64,000 nt of DNA from Sphaerisporangium perillae (lineage in GTDB: Bacteria; Actinomycetota; Actinomycetes; Streptosporangiales; Streptosporangiaceae). Positions 15,873 to 25,300 of the stretch are shown here, piece by piece (the stretch's first letter is position 1; each line of letters starts with the position of its first letter). A program made the position numbers and the translations under genes. The notes under the pieces were generated by a model. The model was not told the DNA's origin. It searched no databases and worked only from the letters and a program-made list of their open reading frames with translations. Location of the stretch: assembly GCF_023276435.1 (NCBI RefSeq), contig NZ_JALLPO010000029.1, positions 62,001 to 126,000 of the forward strand. Direction: 5' to 3'.

Positions 15873-15981
15873 CGCAGATAGATCCCGGTCAGGAAGGTCA
15901 TCTCGCGTGGGTCTCGATCAGAGCGGCCATCGCCCGCACAGCCCCATCACAACGGTCATCACACCCACATCCCATCAGGTC
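15867..15981 (-). repeat. Degenerate 29-bp tandem repeat between ubiA and dprE1
   Basis: Four units begin at 15867, 15896, 15925 and 15954, spaced 29 bases, with a fifth similar segment at 15982 inside the end of ubiA. Each starts GGTCATC or GGCCATC; unit 1 and the segment at 15982 share TAGATCCC. An exact 18-base copy (CCGGTCAGGAAGGTCATC) occurs at 15856-15873 and 15885-15902. Read on the minus strand, unit 1 encodes GIYLR and a stop overlapping the dprE1 ATG, mirroring the real ubiA end GIYVR at 15984. Confidence 0.7.
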
Positions 15982-15983
15982 CG

Positions 15984-16901
15984 TCATCGTACGTAGATCC
16001 CGACGACGAGCAGGACGATGAGCAGGGCGGTGTAAAGCTGGAGGGGGCGGTCATGGAGGGCCAGTTCCTCCGGCTCCTCTCCTATCCCCCGGTCGACGAG
16101 CAGGTTGTGCCGCAGCACGATCAGGACGAACGGGACGATGCTCGCACCGTAGAGGGTGTCGGCGTGGATCTGCAGCGCCCACAGGCAGTACGTGACGATC
16201 ATCGCGCCGGAGGCCATCGACCGGACGTGGGCGAGGTAGCTCGGCGTGTAGGTGACCAGGGTCGCGCGGGTGCCGTTGGTCCCCTGGTTGCGCATCTCGG
16301 CCTCCCGCTTGCCGACCACGACCTGGAGCGAGCCGAGCGAGATGACCACCAGGAACCAGCTGGTCACGGGCACGTCCACCGCGACGGCGCCGGCGAAGGC
16401 CCGGATCAGGTGGCATCCCGCGACGGCGACGAGGTCGAGGACCGCCTCGTGCTTCAGCCAGTAGGTGTAGGAGAGGGTGAGCACGACGTAGCCGGCCACG
16501 ACGGCCGGGAGCCGCCAGCCTCCGGCGAGCGCGGCGAAGGCGGGGGCCGCGGCGATGAACAGGACTCCGGCGACCCGGGCCAGGCCCACCGGCACGATGC
16601 CGGCCGCGATCGGGCGCAGCCGCTTGCGCGGGTGGCGCCGGTCGGCCTCGGCGTCGGCGGCGTCGTTGAGCAGGTAGGTGCCGCTGGCGGCGAGACAGAA
16701 GGCCGCGAACGCCACGAGGGTGTCGCGCAGGCCGGCCGGGGTGGTGAGCACTCCCGCCGCGGCCGGGGCGGCGAAGACGAGGACGTTCTTCAGCCACTGC
16801 CGGGGACGGCACGCGCGGACGAACCCGCGGATGCGCGCTCCCGCGCCCAGGGTCTCGGTGGCGGTGTCCGACGAGCGCACGCCGGCGTGTCCGGTGGTCA
16901 C
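15984..16901 (-). CDS. ubiA: Decaprenyl-phosphate phosphoribosyltransferase (UbiA family)
   Basis: A 305-residue integral membrane protein of the UbiA prenyltransferase fold with about eight or nine membrane helices. The first Asp-rich motif is intact (YLLNDAADAEADRRHPRKRL), and the RPRQWLKN start and IRAFAGAVAVDV segment match Rv3806c-type enzymes. These transfer 5-phosphoribose from PRPP to decaprenyl phosphate, the first committed step to decaprenyl-phosphoarabinose. GTG 16901 is preceded by AGGAGG. It lies upstream of dprE1-dprE2 on the same strand, so the three-gene pathway module is complete. No separate phosphatase gene (Rv3807c type) is present beside it. Confidence 0.9.
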   Translation of the reverse strand: MTTGHAGVRSSDTATETLGAGARIRGFVRACRPRQWLKNVLVFAAPAAAGVLTTPAGLRDTLVAFAAFCLAASGTYLLNDAADAEADRRHPRKRLRPIAAGIVPVGLARVAGVLFIAAAPAFAALAGGWRLPAVVAGYVVLTLSYTYWLKHEAVLDLVAVAGCHLIRAFAGAVAVDVPVTSWFLVVISLGSLQVVVGKREAEMRNQGTNGTRATLVTYTPSYLAHVRSMASGAMIVTYCLWALQIHADTLYGASIVPFVLIVLRHNLLVDRGIGEEPEELALHDRPLQLYTALLIVLLVVGIYVR

Positions 16902-17078
16902 GCCATTGCTCCTCCTGGGAAGCCGCTGGACGGCCAGGGCCCGGCGGGGGTGGTGTGCTCGCTCACGACGACGCGCCTGGCAGTGCAGGGGCTTCGCGAT
17001 GATACGTCCTGAAACAAAGTTCTAATTCGGGATATGTTAGTTCGGCGAGTGACCCCACGTCACGAGGGATGCCAAAAG

Positions 17079-18425
17079 GTGACAGAAACAGGTTCTAGAT
17101 TGCGCGCCCCAGAGCAGACCGCCGCCCCCGGCGAGGCAGGCGCTTCTGGCGAGGCAGGCGCCCTCGGCAAGGCCGGCACCCTCGGCAAGGCTGCGAAGGA
17201 CGGTGGAGGGCCGCCGTCGGCCACCGGTCACCTCGACGCGCTGGACGGGATGCGGGCCGTCGCCGCGTTCGCGGTGCTGACCTTCCACGTGGCCATCGAG
17301 TCGGCCACCGCCCTGCAGAACAACTTCTTCGCCGCCCTGCTGGCACGGGGCGACGTGGCCGTGCCGATCTTCTTCACGCTGTCCGGGCTGCTGCTGTACC
17401 GGCCGTACGCGCGGGCCGTGCTGGAGGGGACGAGACCGCCGGCCACCGGCACCTACCTGGTCAAGCGGGCGCTGCGCATCCTGCCCGCGTACTGGCTGGT
17501 CGTGGCGGCCGCGATGCTGCTGTGGTCGCGCGACCACCTCGGCGACCTCAAGACGTGGCTGCAGATGGTGTTCCTGGCCCAGAACTACGAGCTCCACCCA
17601 TGGTGGTTCGGCCTCGGCCCGAAGGGGCTGGCACAGATGTGGAGCCTGTGCGTCGAGATGGCCTTCTACCTAGTGCTTCCGCTGGTGGCGGCGCTGCTCG
17701 CGATGTTCGCGCGCCGGGGCGGTACGAGCATCGGCCAGCGGGCGCGGCGGCTGCTGATCGGCCTCGCGGTGCTCTCGGCGATCTCCTACCTGTGGACGGT
17801 GGCGAGCTACTACCCCGAATACCGGCCCTACATGAACACCTGGCTCCCCCGCGCCTGGACGTTCTTCGCGCCCGGCATGGCCCTGGCCGTGGTGTCGGTG
17901 TGGGCGCGGCGCGAGCAGGACGGCCCCGCCGCCCGTTTCGTCCGCGCGGTGAACGCCTCGCCCGGCACCCTGTGGCTGGTGGCGGCCCTCGCCTACGCGG
18001 TCGCGGCGTCCCCGGTGACCGGCCCGAGGTTCTCGGGGATCGACGGGGTCTGGAGCGGCATGTTCGAGCTGGCCCTGTACAGCGTGGTCGCCGCGTGCCT
18101 GGTCGCGCCGTGCGCCCTGCTGGCGAGCGCGGACGCCCCGATCAGCCGGCTGCTCGGCAACCCGGTCATGCGCTTCTTCGGGCGGATCTCCTACGGGGTG
18201 TTCCTGTGGCAGTTCGTCGCGCTCTACCTGTGGTACGACCTCACCGAGCAGCGGCCGTTCTCGGGGAACTTCCTGGTCAACCTGATCGTGGTGGGGGCGC
18301 TGACGATCGGGCTCGCCACCCTCACCTACCGGTACGTCGAGGAGCCGGCGCGCGGCCTCATCCGGTTCCTGCGCCCGGCGAAGGCGTCCCGGCCGGTGTC
18401 CGAGCCGGTGTCCGAGCCGGTCTAG
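17079..18425 (+). CDS. Acyltransferase 3 (OafA/YrhL-like) membrane protein
   Basis: A 448-residue protein from GTG 17079; a GAGGG about 10 bases upstream supports it over ATG 17034. A hydrophilic N-terminal tail holds imperfect repeats of GEAGASGEAGALGKAG. From about residue 45 the acyltransferase-3 fold appears: LDALDGMRAVAAFAVLTFHV with the conserved His, VPIFFTLSGLLLYRPY, the basic KRALRILPAYW motif and about ten membrane helices. Family members O-acylate cell-surface sugars or lipids using cytosolic acyl-CoA. Within the DPA/arabinan locus, acylation of a surface glycan is a reasonable inference. It is divergent from ubiA and overlaps the next, convergent gene by 4 bases. Confidence 0.88.
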   Translation: MTETGSRLRAPEQTAAPGEAGASGEAGALGKAGTLGKAAKDGGGPPSATGHLDALDGMRAVAAFAVLTFHVAIESATALQNNFFAALLARGDVAVPIFFTLSGLLLYRPYARAVLEGTRPPATGTYLVKRALRILPAYWLVVAAAMLLWSRDHLGDLKTWLQMVFLAQNYELHPWWFGLGPKGLAQMWSLCVEMAFYLVLPLVAALLAMFARRGGTSIGQRARRLLIGLAVLSAISYLWTVASYYPEYRPYMNTWLPRAWTFFAPGMALAVVSVWARREQDGPAARFVRAVNASPGTLWLVAALAYAVAASPVTGPRFSGIDGVWSGMFELALYSVVAACLVAPCALLASADAPISRLLGNPVMRFFGRISYGVFLWQFVALYLWYDLTEQRPFSGNFLVNLIVVGALTIGLATLTYRYVEEPARGLIRFLRPAKASRPVSEPVSEPV

Positions 18426-20530
18426 GGGGTCGGCGTCACGGCGGGCTTGCGGGTCTGCCGCGCGGCCGGCGTCGCGCCGGTCTTCCCCGCCGGAGTCGCG
18501 GCGGGCCGCGAGGCCGGGGTCGCGGCAGGCTGAACCGGCGTGGCGGTGGGTGGAGGCGGAGTCACGGCCCCCTGCGGAGCCGGCGCGGCGGGCGGTGGCG
18601 GCGCGTTCACCGGAACCGCCGCCCCGAGCGCGAACCCCCTGAGGCAGACCCCCGCCGAGGGGTCGTCGACGCGCAGCAGCAGGCCCTTGCCCGGCGTGAG
18701 GATCGGGAAGTGCAGCAGCCCCGACGAGGTCGCCGCGAGGTTGAGCTGCTGGCTGCGCCCGCTGATCTCGATGGAGACCGAGGTCGGCCGCTTGGCCGAG
18801 TAGGCCAGGCCGGCCACCCCGTCCGGGCCGCCCCAGCTCACCGGCTCGGGGTAGTAGACGGCGCCTTCGAGGGTCGGCAGGCACTTCTTCTTCGGGGGAG
18901 GCACCTGCGCGAAGGCGGGGGCGACGCTCACCGGGACCAGCCGGCCGCTGTCGTCGAACACCATGGCGTGCTCGGACGGCTCGGGCACGCGCATCTTGGC
19001 GCGGATCGCGGGCGGCGCGAGCGGGGCGAGCAGGTGGTGGCTGAGGCGGCGGTTGCCGTTCCAGGAGAGCACGATGGACTCCGGCACGGCCCGCGAGAAG
19101 ATCACCGTCCCGGCGGGGGCCTTGGCGAGCGAGGCCCGCACATTGTCGAGGTAGGCGCGCACGCGGTCCCCGGACAGCGTCTGGCGGTAGTTCTCGATGG
19201 AGACGACCGACATGACCAGGAAGGCTCCGACGGTCAGCCCGGCGACGAGCGGGACGGCGCTCCCGGCCGGGACGGACCGGCGGTAGGCGTCGGGCTCGTC
19301 GCGCAGCGGCAGCAGGGCGGCGCCGAGGCACAGGGCGAACACCACGACGGCGTCGGCGACGTAGCGGGTCTCCGCGCCGACCAGCCCGAGCGCGGTGCCC
19401 CGGGCGATCACCGTGGGTATGGCGTCGACGGCCACCACGTAGACGACGAAGATGACCCACGCGCGTGCCGCGCGAAACCGGTAGAGCAGGGTGGCGGCCA
19501 CCACCACCGCGAGCACGGCCCACGCGGCGGCGACCAGGAGCGTCGAGGGGTGGGCCATGCCGCCGGTCGAGGGCACGGGGCTCCAGGAGAGCGGGCCGCC
19601 GACCAGGCCGGCGGGCAGGGTGCGGCCGAGGAGCGTGCCGGCCAGGTCGGTGGCGACGTCCACCTTGGGCAGCGCCGCGCCCTCGCCGGGCGCGGTGTAC
19701 TGCCGCGACAGGTACAGGGCGGTGTAGCCGCCCATCAGCAGCAGGTGCGCCCCCCACAGCCGCCAGTGGTCGCGCAGCTCCCGCGCCATGGCGGTGAGCC
19801 ATCCGCCTTCGGCATGCCGGCGGGGTTCTCCCTGGCCCTGCCTCGGGACTTCGCCCTCGTTCTGCCGCCGGGGCCGCAGGAAGGCGGTGGTGAGCGCGAA
19901 CAGCAGCAGGGGCAGGAACACGCCCTTGGTGCTGAAGGCCATGCCGAAGACCACCCAGCCGAGCGCCTTCCAGGCGTACCGGGTGCCCTCGCCGCGCGCG
20001 TGGCGGAGCTGTGCCGAGACCGCGAGCACGATCGCGAGCTGCAGCGGGACGGCGTTGATCGCCGCCGACCACCAGCTGAAGGCGGGGATGGTGAGCGGGC
20101 TGAACAGGTAGACGGCGAGCGGCAGCAGGATGCCGGCCCGGGGGCCGAACAGCTGCCACAGCAGCCGGAACAGCAGCACCGAGATGAGCGCCTGAAGTAC
20201 GAACGTCACCGAGGCGACCAGCAGCCAGTCGTAGGCGGCGAGCCGCGACTCCACCCACGTGAGCGCGAGCGCGCCGGGCATCAGGTGGCCCTTGTGGATG
20301 CGGAACAGGAAGTCGAAGGTCAACTCGTGCTCGTAGGCGTCACCCACGAACAGCAGATCGTCCTCGATGAAGTAGGCGCTGCGCAGGACGGGCACGCGCA
20401 GCGCCAGCGACGCCAGGACGAGCAGCGTGCCGATCAGCAGCACGGGGTTGGCCAGCCGGGCCAGCCATCTCGGGTAGGCGATGCGCACGGTCGGCTGCTC
20501 CGGCTGCTCGACCGCAATGGTCTGCGGCAA
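18422..20530 (-). CDS. Large polytopic membrane protein, possible GT-C glycosyltransferase
   Basis: A 702-residue protein with about ten or more membrane segments in residues 25-450, a long extracytoplasmic domain (about 450-640) and an Ala/Thr/Pro-rich tail with repeated TPA motifs. In the first loop, AYFIEDDLLFVGD carries a Glu-Asp-Asp cluster after the first helix, the position of the catalytic acid in GT-C lipid-linked-sugar transferases. The C-terminal domain contains a beta-rich ISGRSQQLNLAATSSGLLHF and LLRVDDPSAGVCLRG that could bind carbohydrate. I do not recognise a named family. Location between an acyltransferase and arabinan genes makes envelope glycan assembly likely. Confidence 0.7.
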   Translation of the reverse strand: MPQTIAVEQPEQPTVRIAYPRWLARLANPVLLIGTLLVLASLALRVPVLRSAYFIEDDLLFVGDAYEHELTFDFLFRIHKGHLMPGALALTWVESRLAAYDWLLVASVTFVLQALISVLLFRLLWQLFGPRAGILLPLAVYLFSPLTIPAFSWWSAAINAVPLQLAIVLAVSAQLRHARGEGTRYAWKALGWVVFGMAFSTKGVFLPLLLFALTTAFLRPRRQNEGEVPRQGQGEPRRHAEGGWLTAMARELRDHWRLWGAHLLLMGGYTALYLSRQYTAPGEGAALPKVDVATDLAGTLLGRTLPAGLVGGPLSWSPVPSTGGMAHPSTLLVAAAWAVLAVVVAATLLYRFRAARAWVIFVVYVVAVDAIPTVIARGTALGLVGAETRYVADAVVVFALCLGAALLPLRDEPDAYRRSVPAGSAVPLVAGLTVGAFLVMSVVSIENYRQTLSGDRVRAYLDNVRASLAKAPAGTVIFSRAVPESIVLSWNGNRRLSHHLLAPLAPPAIRAKMRVPEPSEHAMVFDDSGRLVPVSVAPAFAQVPPPKKKCLPTLEGAVYYPEPVSWGGPDGVAGLAYSAKRPTSVSIEISGRSQQLNLAATSSGLLHFPILTPGKGLLLRVDDPSAGVCLRGFALGAAVPVNAPPPPAAPAPQGAVTPPPPTATPVQPAATPASRPAATPAGKTGATPAARQTRKPAVTPTP

Positions 20531-20656
20531 CGGTCCCTCCGATCATGTCCCCGGTAGCTACCCCCGAGTAACGAACACCCTACGAGCCACGCAAATCAGA
20601 CGCAACGCAGTGTTATGCTCCCGCACACTCGACCACTCCGTAAGGGGAAAGCAGAC

Positions 20657-21400
20657 GTGGAGACCCCGAACGCGCCCTTCCGCGCCACGCTGGGCCGGTC
20701 GGTCCGGCTGCTGTCGGCCTTCCGCAAGGAGCAGACCGACCCCGACTTCTTCTACGGCATGCTGGCCCGCGACACGGCCGCGCAGCTCGCCACCTACACC
20801 GACCTGTCCGGCGCGCTCGTGGCGGACGTGGGGGGCGGCCCGGGGTACTTCACCGAGGTGCTGCGGGCCCACGGCGCGCGGACGCTCTGCGTGGACTGCG
20901 ACGCCGGGGAGATGATGGCCAGGGACGGCGCCGTGCCGGAGGGCGCGATCCTCGGCAGCGCTCTGGACATCCCGCTGCGCGACGGCTCGGTCGACGTCTG
21001 CTTCTCCTCCAACGTGCTGGAACACGTGCCCGACCCGTGGCGCATGGCCGCCGAGATGGTGCGGGTGACCCGGCCCGGCGGCGTCGTCTACCTGTCGTTC
21101 ACGAACTGGCTGTCCCCCTGGGGTGGCCACGAGACCTCCCCCTGGCACTACCTCGGCGGGCACCGCGCCGCACGCCGCTACACGCGCCGCCTGGGCCACC
21201 GGCCCAAGAACGTGTACGGGGAGGGCCTCTACCCCGTCTCGGTGGCGGGCGCCCTGCGCTGGGCGCGGTCCCGCACGGACGCCGAGGTGATCGCCGCCCG
21301 GCCCCGCTACCACCCCGAGTGGGCCACCGGTGTGATCCATCTACCCGGCGTCCGCGAGATCGTGACCTGGAACCTGCTGCTCGTCCTGCGCCGCCGCTGA
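20657..21400 (+). CDS. Class I SAM-dependent methyltransferase
   Basis: A 247-residue methyltransferase from GTG 20657, chosen over ATG 20615 because AAGGGGAAAG lies just upstream. Motif I is LVADVGGGPGYFTEVLRAHG, the acidic residue binding the ribose is in LCVDCDAGE, and motif IV reads DVCFSSNVLEHVPDP, typical of Methyltransf_11. The C-terminal part (GLYPVSVAGALRWAR, LPGVREIVTWNLLLVLRRR) matches methyltransferases found beside mycobacterial arabinan and lipid-sugar genes. The substrate is unknown. Its last 60 bases overlap the 3' end of the convergent DUF3068 gene. Confidence 0.88.
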   Translation: METPNAPFRATLGRSVRLLSAFRKEQTDPDFFYGMLARDTAAQLATYTDLSGALVADVGGGPGYFTEVLRAHGARTLCVDCDAGEMMARDGAVPEGAILGSALDIPLRDGSVDVCFSSNVLEHVPDPWRMAAEMVRVTRPGGVVYLSFTNWLSPWGGHETSPWHYLGGHRAARRYTRRLGHRPKNVYGEGLYPVSVAGALRWARSRTDAEVIAARPRYHPEWATGVIHLPGVREIVTWNLLLVLRRR

Positions 21401-22345
21401 GTCCGCGGGCGCCGCCGAGTCCCGCGCCTTCGCGCGGCGCCGCACGCGTACGGCCACGGCGACCGGCACCAGGACCAGCACCAGGAAGGCGACCGGCATC
21501 ACATCCCTGATCAGGATCGCCCACGTGCGGAACCCGGACGCCTCGGCGGCCTGGGCCTGGACGTCTCCGGCGTCGGTCACCAGGTCGGCCTGGAAGCTCA
21601 CCAGGCGGTCCACCTGGTCGGGCGTGCGCAGCGTGTCGACCCGCTGCTCGCGGATCTTGACCGGCAGGCCGCTCTCGGGCTCCACCCACAGCGTCTTGGT
21701 GATCCGCACGTACCTGGCCACGCTGACGAGCCGCCACGCGGGCATCCCGAGCACCCTGCCCGGCACCTGGTCGGGCAGGTCCTCCACCTTGGCGGGGCCG
21801 ACGGTGTAGGAGTAGCGGCGCACGGGCAGGCCCTCGATCTCCTCCTCGCCCTCGTACCGCAGGGTGACCTCGCGCTTGAGCACCGGGTCGAACATCGGAT
21901 ACCCGCGCGGCTCGGCGCCGTAGGGCAGCCGGAAGGCCAGCCCGGTCTGGCGCACGGCCGTGTCGTCGTCGATGTACTGGCCGCAGCAGTTGACGGCGAG
22001 CCCGGTGCGCCGGTCGAAGGCGGTCCTGCGCTCGTGGTAGTCGATGCGCTGGCCGTACGCGGTCTCCAGCGAGGAGAACTCCACCCACACCGCCGTGCGC
22101 CCGTCCCCGGCGGTCGGGTCGCCGTACAGCGAGACGGTGTCGGTCACCGGCACGCCGGCGCGGAGCCGGAACGTCGCGGTGTCCAGGTAGGTGGCGGCCT
22201 CGGCGCCCAGGTGGTACACCCTGCGCTGCTCCAGGGGGAGCAGGAGGCCGTTGGGGTACACGTAGGAGCGGAACAGCACCGCCATGGTCACCAGGAACGC
22301 CACGGCGACGTAGCAGGCCGTCCTGACGAGCTGGGCGCGGGTCAT
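21341..22345 (-). CDS. DUF3068 (PorA-like) membrane-anchored protein
   Basis: A 334-residue protein. Residues 7-25 form an N-terminal membrane anchor (TACYVAVAFLVTMAVLFRSYV). A beta-rich extracytoplasmic domain follows, with the family motifs NCCGQYIDDD, FRLPYGAEPRGYPMFDP and GLPVRRYSYTV. A second membrane helix lies near residues 278-298 (DVMPVAFLVLVLVPVAVAV), then a short basic tail. The pattern matches DUF3068 of actinobacteria; in mycolata it is loosely called PorA, although no channel function is established. It lies directly downstream of the aftD-like gene; the start region ATGACCCGCGCCC is a copy of the sequence across the aftD stop. Its 3' end overlaps the methyltransferase gene. Confidence 0.85.
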   Translation of the reverse strand: MTRAQLVRTACYVAVAFLVTMAVLFRSYVYPNGLLLPLEQRRVYHLGAEAATYLDTATFRLRAGVPVTDTVSLYGDPTAGDGRTAVWVEFSSLETAYGQRIDYHERRTAFDRRTGLAVNCCGQYIDDDTAVRQTGLAFRLPYGAEPRGYPMFDPVLKREVTLRYEGEEEIEGLPVRRYSYTVGPAKVEDLPDQVPGRVLGMPAWRLVSVARYVRITKTLWVEPESGLPVKIREQRVDTLRTPDQVDRLVSFQADLVTDAGDVQAQAAEASGFRTWAILIRDVMPVAFLVLVLVPVAVAVRVRRRAKARDSAAPADSAAAQDEQQVPGHDLADAG

Positions 22346-22389
22346 CCGGGCCCCTCCCCTCTGGCCGGCCGGGCGCGGGTCATCCGGGC
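22333..22389 (-). repeat. Duplicated gene junction between the aftD-like gene and the DUF3068 gene
   Basis: GGGCGCGGGTCATCCGGGC occurs at 22333-22351 and again at 22371-22389. One copy contains the ATG of the DUF3068 gene, the other contains the TGA of the aftD-like gene in the same relative position. A 38-base tandem duplication appears to have separated an ancestral ATGA overlap. Confidence 0.65.
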
Positions 22390-25300
22390 ACCTCCACCGG
22401 CTGCCGCTCGCGAGGGTCGGGCAGGGCCGCCGGGCCGCGCAGGCGTTCCGGTGCCGGCACGGCGACCAGCAGGCGGACGATCACCACCAGGCAGCAGAGC
22501 TGGGGTACCAGGCCGGTCAGCTGCTCCACCCCGAGCACGGTCCCGACTGCCGCGCTCAGCCCCGCCAGGACGAGCGCGGCGGCGGGCACCCAGGAGGACA
22601 GTGCGGCCCGGGCGGCGCGCCGCGGCCGGCCGCCGTCGGCGTGCCGGGCTGCGAGCACGCGCGGCAGCCACAGCCCCACCACAGTCAGCGCCGGCACCAG
22701 CACCGCGCCGGCGAGGCCGCCGGTCCACAGGCCGGCCAGCGGCGCGGCGAGCCAGATCCAGCGGGCCGTGACCCTGCCGGGCCCCACCGGCGGCGGCCGG
22801 TTCGCCCTCCTGCCGCGCACCCACGCGAGGACGAGAACGGCCAGGATGAGGCTCAGGCCGACCAGCAGCGACAGCCGGTACGTCGCGTCGGGTTCGTAGC
22901 GCAGCACCACGGTCCCCGAGCCCGCCGGAAGGATCCACGCCTGCCGCCAGCCGTCCAGGCGTACCGGCGTGAGCTGCGCGCCCTTGAGGTAGGCGTGCCA
23001 GCCCGCGTTGTAGTTCTCGTTGACGGTCAGGTAGGAGCGCTCGGAGGCCGTGACCGTCAGCCGCCGCTCCTCGGGGCCCCAGGCCTCGACGCGGGCCGGC
23101 TGGACCCGCGTGGTGCCGGCGTCGGCGGCCGGCTCCCCCCGCAGGACGACCGACCTGACGCGGAAGGCGTCGGTGGAGGAGGCGTCGACGTAGGTCATCC
23201 CGGGGATGAGCCGCACCGGCTGGCATCCGGCGTAGTTCAGCGGGCGCCCGTTCAGCACGTCGTTGAGCGTCCCGCCGACGATGCGGGTCGGCACGGTGGT
23301 GCCGTCGACCTCCAGGGTGGGCCCGTAGCCGCACGGCAGCCGGAGCGGGAACCCGCCGAGCTGGCCGAGCGGCTTCACGCCGGGGATGGTGATCTCGGTG
23401 ACCTCGATGGACCGGGAGGCGGGCCCGGTGAACTCGATGTCCAGCCGCCGGGTCGTGAGGGCGGGGAACGCCACCCGCCCGTCGCCGCCGACCCACGCCT
23501 GGACGGTCCGCGACCCCGCCCTGATGGTGACCTTCACCGGTGGCTTGCCGAGGAAGGAGTCGGGGAACAGCACCTTGATCTCGGAGAACCGCCTGGCCCT
23601 GCCGAGGTCGATGGAGAGCGTGGGATGCCGGTCGAACGGCTGGGCGTACCACAGGGTCCGCACGTCGCCGTCCATGGCGGCCCGGCCGAGCACGGCGGGG
23701 TAGTCGGTGATCGTCGAGGACGCGGACACGTGCGGGTAGTCGTTCGGCAGCGTGGTCAGCAGGGTGGCGGACCTGGGGTCGGTGAGCACGGCGGTGCCGC
23801 TGACGATGCGGGTCTGCTCCTTGTTCACCGCGAACAGCCGCTGGAAGCCGTAGCCGTCCTCGCCGAGGATCTCCAGCCGGCGCGAGCAGGTCCAGGCGGA
23901 CGAGCCGCGCATGCAGGCCGGCGCCTTGCCCTGCGCGGTGAGCAGCACGGTGCCCGCGTCAGCGCCGCCGGGCAGCCCCGGCGCGGCGATGGCCCTCGCG
24001 GGCCGCACGCCCGGGATGGCGACCTCGGTGATGCCCACCCGGCCGCCGAACGGGTTCTTCGGCTGGTAGGCGAGCTTGGTGACCTTGATGCGCAGCCAGG
24101 TGGTCGGCCCCTGGGGCGGGGTGAACAGCTGCGGGTCGGGGGTCTGGCGGACGGCGACGCGCCGCGTCCCGGTCGCCGTCGACAGTTCGACCTCGGCGAC
24201 CGGCGGGCCGATTGGTCCCTGCTCGAAGGCGATGGTGATGTCCTTCATCCGGACCGGCTCGACGAACCGCGTCTCCAGCCACTCGCCGAGCGCGCCGTTC
24301 CAGCCGTCCGAGCGCCAGCCGGTGCGCGTGTCGCCGTCGAACGCCGCGTACGGCAGGCGTCCGGGGTCGCGCTCGCCGGCGGCGGCGTTGATGTCGGCGT
24401 CGGAGGAGGAGGCTCGGACGTCGTCGATGCCCAGGTAGCGCGCGGAGGAGGTGGCGGAGGTCCAGGCGGGGTCGAGCAGGTCGGTGGTGGCGTCCTGCTT
24501 GGCCCCCTCTGCGAGGGTGGGGCCGGCGCTCCTGCGGACGTCGCCGAAGACCATGCGGCGCCGGCGCAGGGTGTCGGTGGCCACGGTCTTCCTGGCCGGC
24601 ACCGCGGCGGCGCCTGGCTCGTCGCCGACGAGCACGGGGGCGTCGTCCTTCAGCACCCCCTGCTCGGCCATGGCGAGGACGCCCTCGGGGGCGCCGGCCA
24701 TCCGCAGCGTCGCGCCGGTGGGGACGATCCCGGCGATGGGCGCGGGGTCCGGCACCGCGTACACCTCGAGGGCCGGATACGCCTGGTCGAACCAGTTGGA
24801 GGCCGTGGTGTTGGAGATCTGGCCGACCAGCGGGCCGAACTGGGCCACGCGCACCAGACCGGTGGAGTCCTCGAGGGTCTGGTGGACGCGGGCGGGCCAC
24901 GCCGAGCCGATGGTGTCGCGGGCCAGGTCGTTGCGGACGAGCAGGTACTTCACCCCGATGCGGCGCAGGGTGGTCGTGAGGCCCTCCGAGCCTTCGCCGT
25001 TGGAGAAGCGCTCGTCGACGGCCTGGAGGAGGCGTGCCAGCCCGGCCGAGCCCCACGGGACGTTGGAGTGCGTGGCCCAGCGCACGGTCAGCAGCGACTG
25101 CATGGGCTCGTCGAGCGGCCTGCCCCACAGGTACTCCCCGCGCTTGGAGCCGGGCACGGCGAGCACCATGCCGTGGCCGGTGTTGGCGTTGAGCCAGGTG
25201 GCGGCGTCCCTCCAGTAAGAGGGCAGGTCGGTGAAGGCCCCCGCGGGGGTGATCCCGGCCGTCGCTACGGGCAGTACGGCGAGCCCGGCCAGCCCGGTGG

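Noticed and set aside
17522-20557. Open frame of about 1000 codons crossing two real genes
   Set aside because: It spans both the acyltransferase 3' half and the antisense of the membrane protein, with no domain pattern.
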